Source: Actinoplanes auranticolor
GTDB taxonomy: Bacteria > Actinomycetota > Actinomycetes > Mycobacteriales > Micromonosporaceae
Assembly: GCF_018332655.1 (NCBI RefSeq)
Contig: NZ_BOQL01000080.1
Coordinates: 1 to 64,000, forward strand
Length of the DNA: 64,000 bases
Direction: 5' to 3'
Made by a program: the position numbers and the translations under genes. Of the stretch, positions 23,439 to 32,049 are shown piece by piece. The notes beneath the pieces were generated by a model that had not been told where the DNA came from, did no database searches, and saw nothing but the letters and a program-made list of their open reading frames with translations. Position 1 is the first letter of the stretch; the number at the start of each line of letters is the position of its first letter.

Positions 23439-25556
23439 CTACTTCACGTCGATGTAGTCGCTGGCGCCGGTGGTGGCGGTGGAGGCTGCGTCGCCCGCGT
23501 ACGTCCAGCGGAAGGAGCCGTCGGCCGACGCCTTCACCGTGGTCTTGAGCTGGCCTTTCGCGTCGGCCTTGACGGTCTTGACGGCCTTCCAGGCGGTCGT
23601 GCCGCGCTTGATGTACTGCAGGGTGGCGGTGCGTGCGCCGTACCCCTGGTAGGTCCAGGTCTCCCAGCCGGCGCGGGTCAGCGTGCCGGTGACCGTGATG
23701 GTCTTGCCCTTCTTCACCGGCTCCGGGTACGCGTTGACGATCAGCTTGGTGCCCCGCTTCACCGAGAACGCCCCGGCGGCGTGCCGGTCGGCGAAGCCCA
23801 GCCCGTCGGCCGCACGCGCCCACGCGGCGACCGTCCAGGCGCCGGCCAGCGCGTTGCGGGCCGCGTCCACCCTGACGTCCATGACGAAGCGGGCGGTGCA
23901 GACGGACGACGTGTTGCTGATCTTGGCGCAGTCGGCCGGGCCGGAGGCGAGCACGACACCGTCCGGCGCGGAGTAGCCACCGTGGTACAGGTAGGCGTCG
24001 CCGTCGGCGATGCCGGACGGATCCGCCGCGGTGAAGGTGGCGGTGAAGGCCCGGGCCCCGGACACGCCGAAGGCCAGGTCGGCGCCGCCGTTGACCGCGA
24101 CGCTGGTGATCTTCGTGCTGCCCGCGGTCTCGTCCGGCGGGGTGGCCGGCCCGGCGAAGGCGCGGATCACCGTACGCCGCAGCCGGCCGTCCTGGTCGCC
24201 GGTGACGGTGACCCGCAGCGACACGAAGGCAGCCGTGGCCGGCACGGTGAGCGAGGCGCCGTCGAGCTCGGTCCACTCGGCGCCGTCGTTCGTCGAATAC
24301 TCCACCTTGTCGACCGCGGCCGTACCGCCTCCGCGGGTCGACGCCGACGCGGTGATCTGGACGGCGGCAGCCGCGCGGTTGCGCGCGTCCAGGCCGGTGA
24401 CGTCGACGCCGAGGTCGATCAGCGGCAGCGGCCCCTGGTCCGGCGCCCGGAAGTCCCACTCGCTGCGGATCCGGGTCGACAGCTGGGACCAGGCCACCCG
24501 CCGGGTGATGGTCTGGTCGTAGTGGTGCAGGCCGCCCTCGGCGGTCAGCTTGCCGGTGACCGCGGCCCGGGCGTCGGAGCCGGAATTGCCGGCCGCGTCG
24601 GCGTACGCGGCCGGCTCGTGCATGCGCAGCTCGTCGCCGTCGCGGACCGAGGAACCCGGGGCCCGCGGCAGCAACGGCCCGGCGCCGATGGTCGTGCCGG
24701 CCGAGCTCCCCGCCGGCAACGCGCGGTCGGGCAGCACCACCGAGCTGTCCCCCGCGCCGAGAGTCAGCTTGCGGTGCAGCGTGAGCCCGGGGGTGACGTA
24801 CTCGGTCACGGTGCTCGGCAGGCGTACCGGTGACTCCAGATAGGAGCCGCTCCACCTGTCCTTGAGCGCGGAGCCCAGCGCCGCGTTCGTAGTGACACCC
24901 TGCGCCCGCAGGGTGGTGACCGTCTTCGCGAGCTGGGCCGTGGTCACCTTGGCGATCGCCGCGCCGGCCACCGCGGGCCAGGAACGCTGCAGGTCATAGC
25001 GGTACGGGCTGGGCACGGCAGCCGACGAACCCGCCTTGGTCTGCAATTCGTGCAGGCGCAGGGCGACACCGGGGACGGCGAACGGCGAGACGTACGTCCT
25101 GGCGGGCCCGCCACCGGTGAAGCCGACCTTCTCACCGCTGCCGAGCTCCAGCCAGTACGCCGCCGTGGACCGCACGGCGGTGGCGTCGTCGGTGACGAAG
25201 GCGGTCTCCTTGGCGGCGGACTCGGCGAAGGTGACCGAGAGCGCGGCGTCGGTGACGGTGAAGGTGCGCACGAGCAGGTAGTTGCGCTGGCGGAAGTAGC
25301 CGTACCGCGCGACGGCGACGTAGTCACCCGGGGCGAGCTGCGCGGTGCCGTTCGGGCTGTCGCCGTCGCCCTGCACGACGTGGTACTTCCAGGTGCTGCG
25401 GTCCCAGACGTACATGAACTTGCCGGAGACGGCAGTGCTCGCGGTGATGGCGAACTTCACCTGGTACGTCGCCGCCGCGGACGCGGCCGGCGGGGCCAGA
25501 GCAAGACCCAGGGCGACCACCATCGCGGCCGCGGCGGTGCGCAGAATTCTCACCAT
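23439..25556 (-). CDS. Large secreted protein of unknown function with Ig-like C-terminus
   Basis: A 705-residue exported protein. The signal peptide (A-A-A-A-M-V-V-A-L-G-L-A-L-A) is cleaved near residue 27. The middle is beta-rich with no family I can name and includes an S-T-N-D-G-A-E-W-T-E-L-D-G stretch typical of Ig-like sandwiches; residues about 600-705 form a domain with K-K-G-K-T-I-T-V-T-G-T-L and Y-Q-G-Y-G-A-R-T-A-T-L-Q-Y, a repeat seen in many secreted actinomycete proteins. No catalytic motif is visible. ATG 25556 lies 6 bases after TAATGT (25563-25568), so the mRNA is probably leaderless. Confidence 0.75.
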   Translation of the reverse strand: MVRILRTAAAAMVVALGLALAPPAASAAATYQVKFAITASTAVSGKFMYVWDRSTWKYHVVQGDGDSPNGTAQLAPGDYVAVARYGYFRQRNYLLVRTFTVTDAALSVTFAESAAKETAFVTDDATAVRSTAAYWLELGSGEKVGFTGGGPARTYVSPFAVPGVALRLHELQTKAGSSAAVPSPYRYDLQRSWPAVAGAAIAKVTTAQLAKTVTTLRAQGVTTNAALGSALKDRWSGSYLESPVRLPSTVTEYVTPGLTLHRKLTLGAGDSSVVLPDRALPAGSSAGTTIGAGPLLPRAPGSSVRDGDELRMHEPAAYADAAGNSGSDARAAVTGKLTAEGGLHHYDQTITRRVAWSQLSTRIRSEWDFRAPDQGPLPLIDLGVDVTGLDARNRAAAAVQITASASTRGGGTAAVDKVEYSTNDGAEWTELDGASLTVPATAAFVSLRVTVTGDQDGRLRRTVIRAFAGPATPPDETAGSTKITSVAVNGGADLAFGVSGARAFTATFTAADPSGIADGDAYLYHGGYSAPDGVVLASGPADCAKISNTSSVCTARFVMDVRVDAARNALAGAWTVAAWARAADGLGFADRHAAGAFSVKRGTKLIVNAYPEPVKKGKTITVTGTLTRAGWETWTYQGYGARTATLQYIKRGTTAWKAVKTVKADAKGQLKTTVKASADGSFRWTYAGDAASTATTGASDYIDVK

Positions 25557-25634
25557 CGGGCCACATTAGAGCTTGGCGGCGGCGCCCGGGGTCCCCTGAT
25601 CGGCCGCGCTCACCGGCCACGCGGCCCCGGACCG

Positions 25635-26195
25635 CTACAGGAAGGCCTCGGGATCGAAGCTGTCGACCGGGATGATCCGGACCCGCGGCAGGACACTGGT
25701 GAAGCAGTTCGCGTCGAATTCCAGGTCGAACAACGTCAGGCCGCTGTCCTCGAGGCCGGCGAAGCCGCCGTTGAAGAACTCGGGGAAACCCACCACGCCC
25801 ACCCGGCGGTCGCCGGTCAGCAGGCGGGTGATGTGCGGCAGGAAGTCACCGTCGTGGCTCGCCAGCAGCACGTCCCCCGGCCGCCGGCCGATCGCGTCCA
25901 GGGTGCGCTGGATGCCGATGTCCACGACCTTCTGGTGCGGCGCACCGGACAGCGGCACGGGCCGGTAGTCCATGGACTGCAACGCCCGGATGAACGGGGT
26001 GGGCAGGACCCCGGACGACGCGTTGAGGAAGAACAGCGCGGTGACCGGCTGACCCCACTGATCCTCCGCGAACTGCCGCAGCCGCTCCCAGCGCGGCCGC
26101 TCCTCGGAGTTGGGCCGGCGCTCGAGGATCTGCTGCCCCAGCGTCGAATCGATGTTCTCGCCATCGATGATCAGATACGTGACGGCGTCAGCCAT
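25635..26195 (-). CDS. NYN-domain (PIN-like) ribonuclease family protein
   Basis: A 186-residue protein with the PIN-like NYN fold: L-I-I-D-G-E-N-I-D holds the first acid (D11) and N14, K-V-V-D-I-G-I-Q-R the second, and A-S-H-D-G-D-F the paired acids that complete the metal site. Relatives are RNases acting on structured or non-coding RNA. Candidate starts are ATG 26195 and ATG 26207; I prefer the inner one because the fold begins at once, but neither has a strong ribosome site. It is divergent from the Uma2 gene. Confidence 0.85.
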   Translation of the reverse strand: MADAVTYLIIDGENIDSTLGQQILERRPNSEERPRWERLRQFAEDQWGQPVTALFFLNASSGVLPTPFIRALQSMDYRPVPLSGAPHQKVVDIGIQRTLDAIGRRPGDVLLASHDGDFLPHITRLLTGDRRVGVVGFPEFFNGGFAGLEDSGLTLFDLEFDANCFTSVLPRVRIIPVDSFDPEAFL

Positions 26196-26323
26196 GGTGG
26201 CACCCATCTCGGACGTTGAAGCGGAAATCGACCGCGTCGACACCTGCCGTGCGCGCAACTCCGGCATCGCCGCAACACCGGGAACGTCGAGCTCAACCGG
26301 CCGGAGCCGCGACTACTGAATGC

Positions 26324-26329
26324 TACCGT
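26324..26329 (+). promoter_or_regulatory. -10 box TACCGT of the Uma2 gene
   Basis: TACCGT ends 6 bases before ATG 26336 and excludes the longer open frame that begins at 26216. Confidence 0.5.
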
Positions 26330-26335
26330 AACGGC

Positions 26336-26917
26336 ATGACCGCGGCGCCCGAGTGGACGCGGCCGCCTCGCCCTGAGGGGTGGTACGCCGACGATCTCGA
26401 CGAACTCGCCGAAGCACCCCGCCATACCGAACTGATCGATGGAGCCCTCGTCTTCATGACGTCTCCCCAGCGGGTCTGGCACGCACGGATGGTGACCGCG
26501 CTGGTGAACAGCCTGACGCACCAGGCACCGCCGGGCGTCGAGGTCGACCGGGAGATCACGATCCGACTCGACAAGTGGAACCGGCCCGAGCCCGACCTCC
26601 TGGCCGCGGCGGCACCCTACGATCCGTCCCGGACGTTCTACCCGCCGGAGGAGACTCTCCTGGTCGTGGAGGTGGTCTCCCCGGAGTCAGCCCACCGCGA
26701 CCGCACGGTCAAGCTCCGCAAGTACGCGGAAGCCGGCATCGCCGACTACTGGCGCATCGAGGAGGAGGACGGATCACCTGTGGTCCACGCCTATGAACTC
26801 GACGGGCCCACCCGGTCGTATGTGCCGACCGCGATTCATCGAGACGAGCTGCGCACCACCACGCCGTTCGCGATCACGCTCGATCTGAACGGGCTGGTGC
26901 CCAGCCGCAACAGCTGA
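26336..26917 (+). CDS. Uma2-family (DUF820) PD-(D/E)xK nuclease-like protein
   Basis: A 193-residue protein with the restriction-endonuclease-like core: R-P-E-P-D-L-L gives the first acid, L-V-V-E-V-V-S-P-E-S the second, and K-L-R-K-Y-A-E-A-G-I-A-D-Y-W the lysine-containing helix. The family is hugely expanded in cyanobacteria and actinomycetes, often linked to mobile DNA, and its biological substrate is unsettled. Here it stands alone between the NYN gene and convergent ychF, without methylase or transposase. Confidence 0.9.
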   Translation: MTAAPEWTRPPRPEGWYADDLDELAEAPRHTELIDGALVFMTSPQRVWHARMVTALVNSLTHQAPPGVEVDREITIRLDKWNRPEPDLLAAAAPYDPSRTFYPPEETLLVVEVVSPESAHRDRTVKLRKYAEAGIADYWRIEEEDGSPVVHAYELDGPTRSYVPTAIHRDELRTTTPFAITLDLNGLVPSRNS

Positions 26918-26932
26918 GCCACCGGACCGTCA

Positions 26933-28018
<1,086 letters not shown>

Positions 28019-28029
28019 GACAGGCCAGT

Positions 28030-29145
28030 CTACGGGGCGGGCCGGTGCCCGTACGCCGTGAGCCCGGGAGCGCTCGACCATTCGTGCAGCACGGTGCCGT
28101 CCTGGGTCCAGTCCGGGGTGATGACCTCGCCGGCGACGATGGTGACCCGGGCCAGGACGCTGTACGTGTCCCGGGGCCCGTACCGCCGGCGCAGGTAGGC
28201 CCGGTTGCGGTCGCGGAAGCGCGGATCGGTCAGCGTGCGGACGGCGGCGTACGTGCTCCGGCCGGAGGTCCCGTCGCAGAGGGTGACCGACCGCATGCGG
28301 TTGAACGGGTTCGGCGCCCGGCAGAAGTGCGCGACGTCCTGGACCAGCCGCTGGTCCGGCGCCTCGCCCTCCAGCTCGGGCCGGAACACCGTCGCGCGGC
28401 CGTCCTCGCCGGCCACCCGGAAACCACCGGTGGCCGGATCGTCGCGGTCCCGGACGACCGGGAGGTCCAGCGACTTCACCACCCGCCGGGCCATCGGCGC
28501 GTCGATGCCGCCGAGCAGGACGAGATGGTTGGTGACGTCGCTCTGGTCGAGTTCGTCGGCGAGCTTGCGGTGCACCGGGACGCCGGGATTCGCGGCGCAG
28601 ACGTGACCGTAGAGCTCGATCAGCGCATCCAGGTCGGAGTACGCGTAGAGCTCGACGTAGTCCGGGCTCTCCGGGGAGGTGGGCGCGCGCACGGCCCGCA
28701 GCTCGGCGGGCAGCCGCGCGCAGACCAGCGTGATCGGTGACCGGTCGGCGAAGTGCCACATGCCTTCCCACGGCGAGAGGGTGGTCAGCTCGTCGGTGCC
28801 CTGCTGCGCCGCCGACGAGGCGGCCGAGGTGGCGGCGTCCCGCAGCTCCAGCAGTTCCCGGCGGAGCTGCTCGAAGCGGTCCAGCTCCTCGCCGTGCAGG
28901 TCCTCCGCGGCCGGCAGCCGGGGATGACTCTCGCCGTGCGGGTGGGTGCCGGCGAACAACCGGGCATAGGCGTGCAGCCATTCCTCCGACGGCACCGCCT
29001 TGCCCTTCTCCCACGAGGAGATCAGCGGAACGCTCTTGCGGAACGCACGGGCCACCACGCCCTGGGTGACCGGCTCACCGTGAAAACCCGCTTCACGCAG
29101 CGCCCGCAGGCGGTCGCCGAGGCGCCGCTTACCGCCGTCCATCAT
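28030..29145 (-). CDS. XRE-type HTH fused to a conserved actinobacterial effector domain
   Basis: A 371-residue protein. Residues about 8-60 are an XRE helix-turn-helix with F-R-K-S-V-P-L-I-S-S-W-E-K-G-K as recognition region. After a helical linker the C-terminal two-thirds is a domain I know only as a widespread actinobacterial HTH partner: P-I-T-L-V-C-A-R-L-P, Y-A-Y-S-D-L-D-A-L-I-E-L-Y-G-H, N-H-L-V-L-L-G-G-I-D, D-V-A-H-F-C-R-A-P-N-P-F-N-R and Y-A-A-V-R-T-L-T-D-P-R-F-R-D-R-N. The first part looks Rossmann-like, so nucleotide sensing is possible. ATG 29145 has AAGGG upstream. Two palindromes upstream suggest autoregulation; ychF begins 11 bases after the stop. Confidence 0.8.
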   Translation of the reverse strand: MMDGGKRRLGDRLRALREAGFHGEPVTQGVVARAFRKSVPLISSWEKGKAVPSEEWLHAYARLFAGTHPHGESHPRLPAAEDLHGEELDRFEQLRRELLELRDAATSAASSAAQQGTDELTTLSPWEGMWHFADRSPITLVCARLPAELRAVRAPTSPESPDYVELYAYSDLDALIELYGHVCAANPGVPVHRKLADELDQSDVTNHLVLLGGIDAPMARRVVKSLDLPVVRDRDDPATGGFRVAGEDGRATVFRPELEGEAPDQRLVQDVAHFCRAPNPFNRMRSVTLCDGTSGRSTYAAVRTLTDPRFRDRNRAYLRRRYGPRDTYSVLARVTIVAGEVITPDWTQDGTVLHEWSSAPGLTAYGHRPAP

Positions 29146-29165
29146 CGCCGGCCCTTCAGCACAAC

Positions 29166-29181
29166 TTCAGTTTTTACTGAA
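29166..29181. promoter_or_regulatory. Palindrome TTCAGTTTTTACTGAA upstream of the XRE gene
   Basis: A perfect 6+6 inverted repeat with a 4-base spacer lies 21 bases before the XRE start. It overlaps a direct repeat of CTTCAG spaced by five bases. Position and symmetry fit an autoregulatory operator. Confidence 0.6.
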
Positions 29182-29241
29182 CGCGCCCACCGCGGTGGGT
29201 CTCACGGCCCGCGTTTACCCACGAAGGCCGCAATCATGTGC

Positions 29242-29258
29242 TTCAGTTCGGCACTGAA
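29242..29258. promoter_or_regulatory. Second palindrome TTCAGT-N5-ACTGAA
   Basis: The same half-sites as at 29166-29181 recur 76 bases further upstream with a 5-base spacer, just beyond the stop of the membrane-protein gene. Two sites allow looping or cooperative binding. Confidence 0.55.
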
Positions 29259-29269
29259 ATGGCCGAGCC

Positions 29270-29962
29270 CTAGCGGCGGTTGGCCAGGCCCAGCGGGTGG
29301 TCGGCCATCGTGCGGAGCTGGGTCACCATGCTGCGGGCGTCGCGGTCCGGGTTACCGCTCAGCGCGTCAGCCAGGGCCCGCAGCTGCGGAGCCGGAAGCT
29401 GAGCCAGGCCCACCCCGTGCAGCGGGATCGTGATGCTGTTACCGGAACGGTCCACGGCGATCAGCGTCGGCGCCTGCACCGTGGACTCGCGGGACGTATC
29501 CCGATGACGGCGGTAGGTGGTCGCCCCCGCGGTGATCGTCGCCGTGGCCAGGTCCACCGTGCGGGTGCGCAGGGCCGTGCGCACCGTCGCCCTCGTGCCC
29601 TCCAGCCACGCCGCCGTGCGCAGGGCGCTCACCGCCAGGTAGAGCCCGACCAGCACGAACGGGATACCGAGCAGGCCGATCAGCCGCAGCGGGCCGAAGC
29701 CGTCGCCGCCGGCGAACCAGCTGCCCTCCGAGATGCACTCGCGAACCGACGGGGGCAGCATCTCCGGCGGGATGCCCGAGACCTCCGACGCGCTCGGGCA
29801 GGAGTCGTCCGCGCCGAACGCGTTGCCCAGCCAGCCGTCCACCACGAACGGCAGCAGCGCGAACGCCGTACCGGCCGCCGCGAAGATCAGGCCGAACGCC
29901 GCACCGAACGCCTTCTGCGCCGGTGGGGAGCCGATCGACAACGGCAGCCGCTCAGAGATCAC
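29270..29962 (-). CDS. Membrane protein of unknown function, two to three helices
   Basis: A 230-residue protein. One membrane segment spans about residues 20-42, a loop with two cysteines (D-D-S-C-P and R-E-C-I-S, probably a disulfide) faces outside, and a second segment lies at about 92-114. The cytoplasmic C-terminal part is beta-rich (A-T-A-T-I-T-A-G-A-T-T-Y-R-R-H, I-T-I-P-L-H-G-V-G) and ends in helices. I do not recognise the family. The start is GTG 29962; it is divergent from the AdaA-AlkA gene and upstream of the XRE gene on the same strand. Confidence 0.65.
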   Translation of the reverse strand: MISERLPLSIGSPPAQKAFGAAFGLIFAAAGTAFALLPFVVDGWLGNAFGADDSCPSASEVSGIPPEMLPPSVRECISEGSWFAGGDGFGPLRLIGLLGIPFVLVGLYLAVSALRTAAWLEGTRATVRTALRTRTVDLATATITAGATTYRRHRDTSRESTVQAPTLIAVDRSGNSITIPLHGVGLAQLPAPQLRALADALSGNPDRDARSMVTQLRTMADHPLGLANRR

Positions 29963-30040
29963 GGCCGAAGCATACGGCGCGCACGCTCATGTCCGAATCC
30001 CGCCAGCCAACCGCCCCGCGCGGGGAGCAGACTCAGGTCC

Positions 30041-31453
30041 ATGGAGTTGGACTTCGAACGGTGTTACCGGGCCGTCGACAGCCGTGACCAGCGGTTCGAC
30101 GGCTGGTTCTACACCGCGGTCCGGACCACCGGAATCTACTGCCGGCCGTCCTGTCCGGCGGTCACCCCCAAACGCGAGAACGTCACCTTCCATCCCAGCG
30201 CCGCCGCCGCGCAGCGGGGCGGTTTCCGGGCCTGCCGCCGGTGCCGGCCCGACGCGGCGCCCGGCTCCCCCGAGTGGGACCTGCGGGCCGACCTGGTCGG
30301 GCGGGCCATGCGGCTCATCGCCGACGGGGTCGTCGACCGGGACGGCGTGCCCGGCCTGGCGAGCCGGCTCGGCTACACCGAGCGGCACCTCAACCGCCTG
30401 CTCACCGCCGAGCTCGGCGCCGGGCCGCTGGCCCTGGCCCGGGCGCAGCGCGCGCAGACCGCGCGCATCCTGATCGAGACCACCGACCTGGGCCTGGCCG
30501 AGATCGCGTTCGCCGCGGGCTTCGGCAGCGTGCGGCAGTTCAACGACACCATCCTCGAGGTGTACGCGCGGTCGCCGAGCGCGCTGCGGGAACGCCGGAC
30601 GGCCCGGCAGCCGGAGGCGGGGACGATCAGCCTGCGGCTGGCGTTCCGGGCACCTCTGCACGCCGGCGCGCTGCTCGGGTTCCTGGCGGCCCGGGCGCTG
30701 CCGGGCATCGAGGAGTGCGACGTCACGACGTACCGGCGGGGGTTGTCTCTGCCGCACGGGAGCGCGACCGTCGCGCTCACCCCGGGTGACCGGTGGGTCT
30801 CCGCGACGCTGCGGCTCGCGGACGTCCGCGATCTCGCGCCCGCGGTCGCCCGCTGCCGGCGGCTGTTCGACCTCGACGCGGATCCGGTCGCCGTCGACGG
30901 CATGCTGGGTGCCGATCCCGCGCTGGTCGCGGCGGTGCGGACCGAGCCGGGGGTACGGGTCCCGCGCGCGGTCGACGGCTTCGAGCTGGCGGTACGCGCG
31001 ATCGTCGGCCAGCAGGTCTCGGTCGCCGGGGCCCGCCGGACGCTGAGCCGCCTGGTGCCCCCGGCCGCCGGTGAGCTGCGCGGCTTCCCGGACGCGGCCA
31101 CCGTGGCCGAGCTGGGCGACACCGCGTTCCGGATGCCCGCCGCCCGCCGGGAGACCATCCGCGCGCTGGCCCAGGCCGTCGCCGACGGCAAGCTCGACCT
31201 GGAGCCCGGCGCCGACCGCGAGGAGTCCGTGGCCCGGATGCTCGAGGTGCCCGGCATCGGCGCCTGGACCGCCGGCTACGTGGCCATGCGGGCCATCGGC
31301 GACCCGGACGTCTTCCTGCCCACCGACGTGGCGGTCCGGCGCGGCGCGCGAGCGCTCGGCCTGCCCGACTCCCCCCAGGCGCTGGCCGCGCACGCCGAAC
31401 GCTGGCGGCCCTGGCGCTCCTACGCCCTGATGAGACTCTGGAGAGCAGCATGA
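30041..31453 (+). CDS. AdaA-AlkA fusion: methylphosphotriester-sensing regulator and 3-methyladenine glycosylase
   Basis: A 470-residue bifunctional protein. The N-terminal Ada zinc domain has C34, C38, C65 and C68; C34 should accept methyl groups from phosphotriesters. An AraC-type helix-turn-helix follows (G-L-A-S-R-L-G-Y-T-E-R-H-L-N-R-L-L and F-A-A-G-F-G-S-V-R-Q-F). The C-terminal AlkA glycosylase has the helix-hairpin-helix L-E-V-P-G-I-G-A-W-T-A-G and catalytic D429 in P-T-D-V-A-V-R-R-G. It senses alkylation, activates its own operon and removes alkylated purines. The stop overlaps the ogt start. ATG 30041 is chosen at the domain boundary; the long frame upstream is antisense to the membrane gene. 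Confidence 0.96.
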   Translation: MELDFERCYRAVDSRDQRFDGWFYTAVRTTGIYCRPSCPAVTPKRENVTFHPSAAAAQRGGFRACRRCRPDAAPGSPEWDLRADLVGRAMRLIADGVVDRDGVPGLASRLGYTERHLNRLLTAELGAGPLALARAQRAQTARILIETTDLGLAEIAFAAGFGSVRQFNDTILEVYARSPSALRERRTARQPEAGTISLRLAFRAPLHAGALLGFLAARALPGIEECDVTTYRRGLSLPHGSATVALTPGDRWVSATLRLADVRDLAPAVARCRRLFDLDADPVAVDGMLGADPALVAAVRTEPGVRVPRAVDGFELAVRAIVGQQVSVAGARRTLSRLVPPAAGELRGFPDAATVAELGDTAFRMPAARRETIRALAQAVADGKLDLEPGADREESVARMLEVPGIGAWTAGYVAMRAIGDPDVFLPTDVAVRRGARALGLPDSPQALAAHAERWRPWRSYALMRLWRAA

Positions 31454-31950
31454 TGCAGTACTCGACCCTCGACACCCCGGCCGGACCGCTCACCTACGTC
31501 GTCAGCTCCGCCGGGGCGGTCCGCGCCAGCGGCTTCACCACCGACGTGCAGGCGCTGCTGGCCCTCGTGCACCCGGCCCTGCTGGAGGAGGTACGCCCGG
31601 CCGCCGACGCGGGCGGGATCGGCGCGATCGTTCGGTCCTATCTGGACGGTGACCTCGGCGCCCTGGACACCGTGCCGGTCGAGCAGCGGACCGGCGGGCC
31701 GTTCATGGCCCACGCCTGGCAGGTGATGCGCGACATCAAGCCCGGCGCACCCCTGACCTACCGCGGCTACGCCGAGCTGGCCGGACGGCCCGCCGCGATC
31801 CGGGCCGCGGCGGCTGCCTGCGCGCGCAACGCCGCCGCGTTGTTCGTGCCCTGTCACCGGGTGGTCGGCACCGACGGCACACTGCGCGGTTACCGCTGGG
31901 GCCTGGGCGTGAAGACCTGGCTGCTGGCCCACGAGAGCGGCGGCGCGTAG
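31450..31950 (+). CDS. ogt: Methylated-DNA-protein-cysteine S-methyltransferase
   Basis: A 166-residue suicide repair protein that takes the alkyl group from O6-methylguanine. The active site P-C-H-R-V has C135; R-A-A-A-A-A-C-A-R-N is the arginine-finger helix region (R118) and Y-R-G-Y-A-E-L-A-G the DNA-recognition helix. The ATG overlaps the AdaA-AlkA stop (ATGATG, either ATG usable) with GGAGAG upstream, so the two repair proteins are made together and probably induced by alkylation through AdaA. The same pair occurs in M. tuberculosis. Confidence 0.96.
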   Translation: MMQYSTLDTPAGPLTYVVSSAGAVRASGFTTDVQALLALVHPALLEEVRPAADAGGIGAIVRSYLDGDLGALDTVPVEQRTGGPFMAHAWQVMRDIKPGAPLTYRGYAELAGRPAAIRAAAAACARNAAALFVPCHRVVGTDGTLRGYRWGLGVKTWLLAHESGGA

Positions 31951-32049
31951 CCGTTCGACTTCGAAGATCGCCTGTTCGGCCGTACCCGGTGCCCTGATCC
32001 TTTGATTGGGTCGGACGTCTCCTGTCGTCCGTCCCGGAAAAGGGTCTTC

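Noticed and set aside
26336..26917. Uma2 gene as mark of a mobile element
   Set aside because: No terminal repeats, transposase or target duplication are visible around it.
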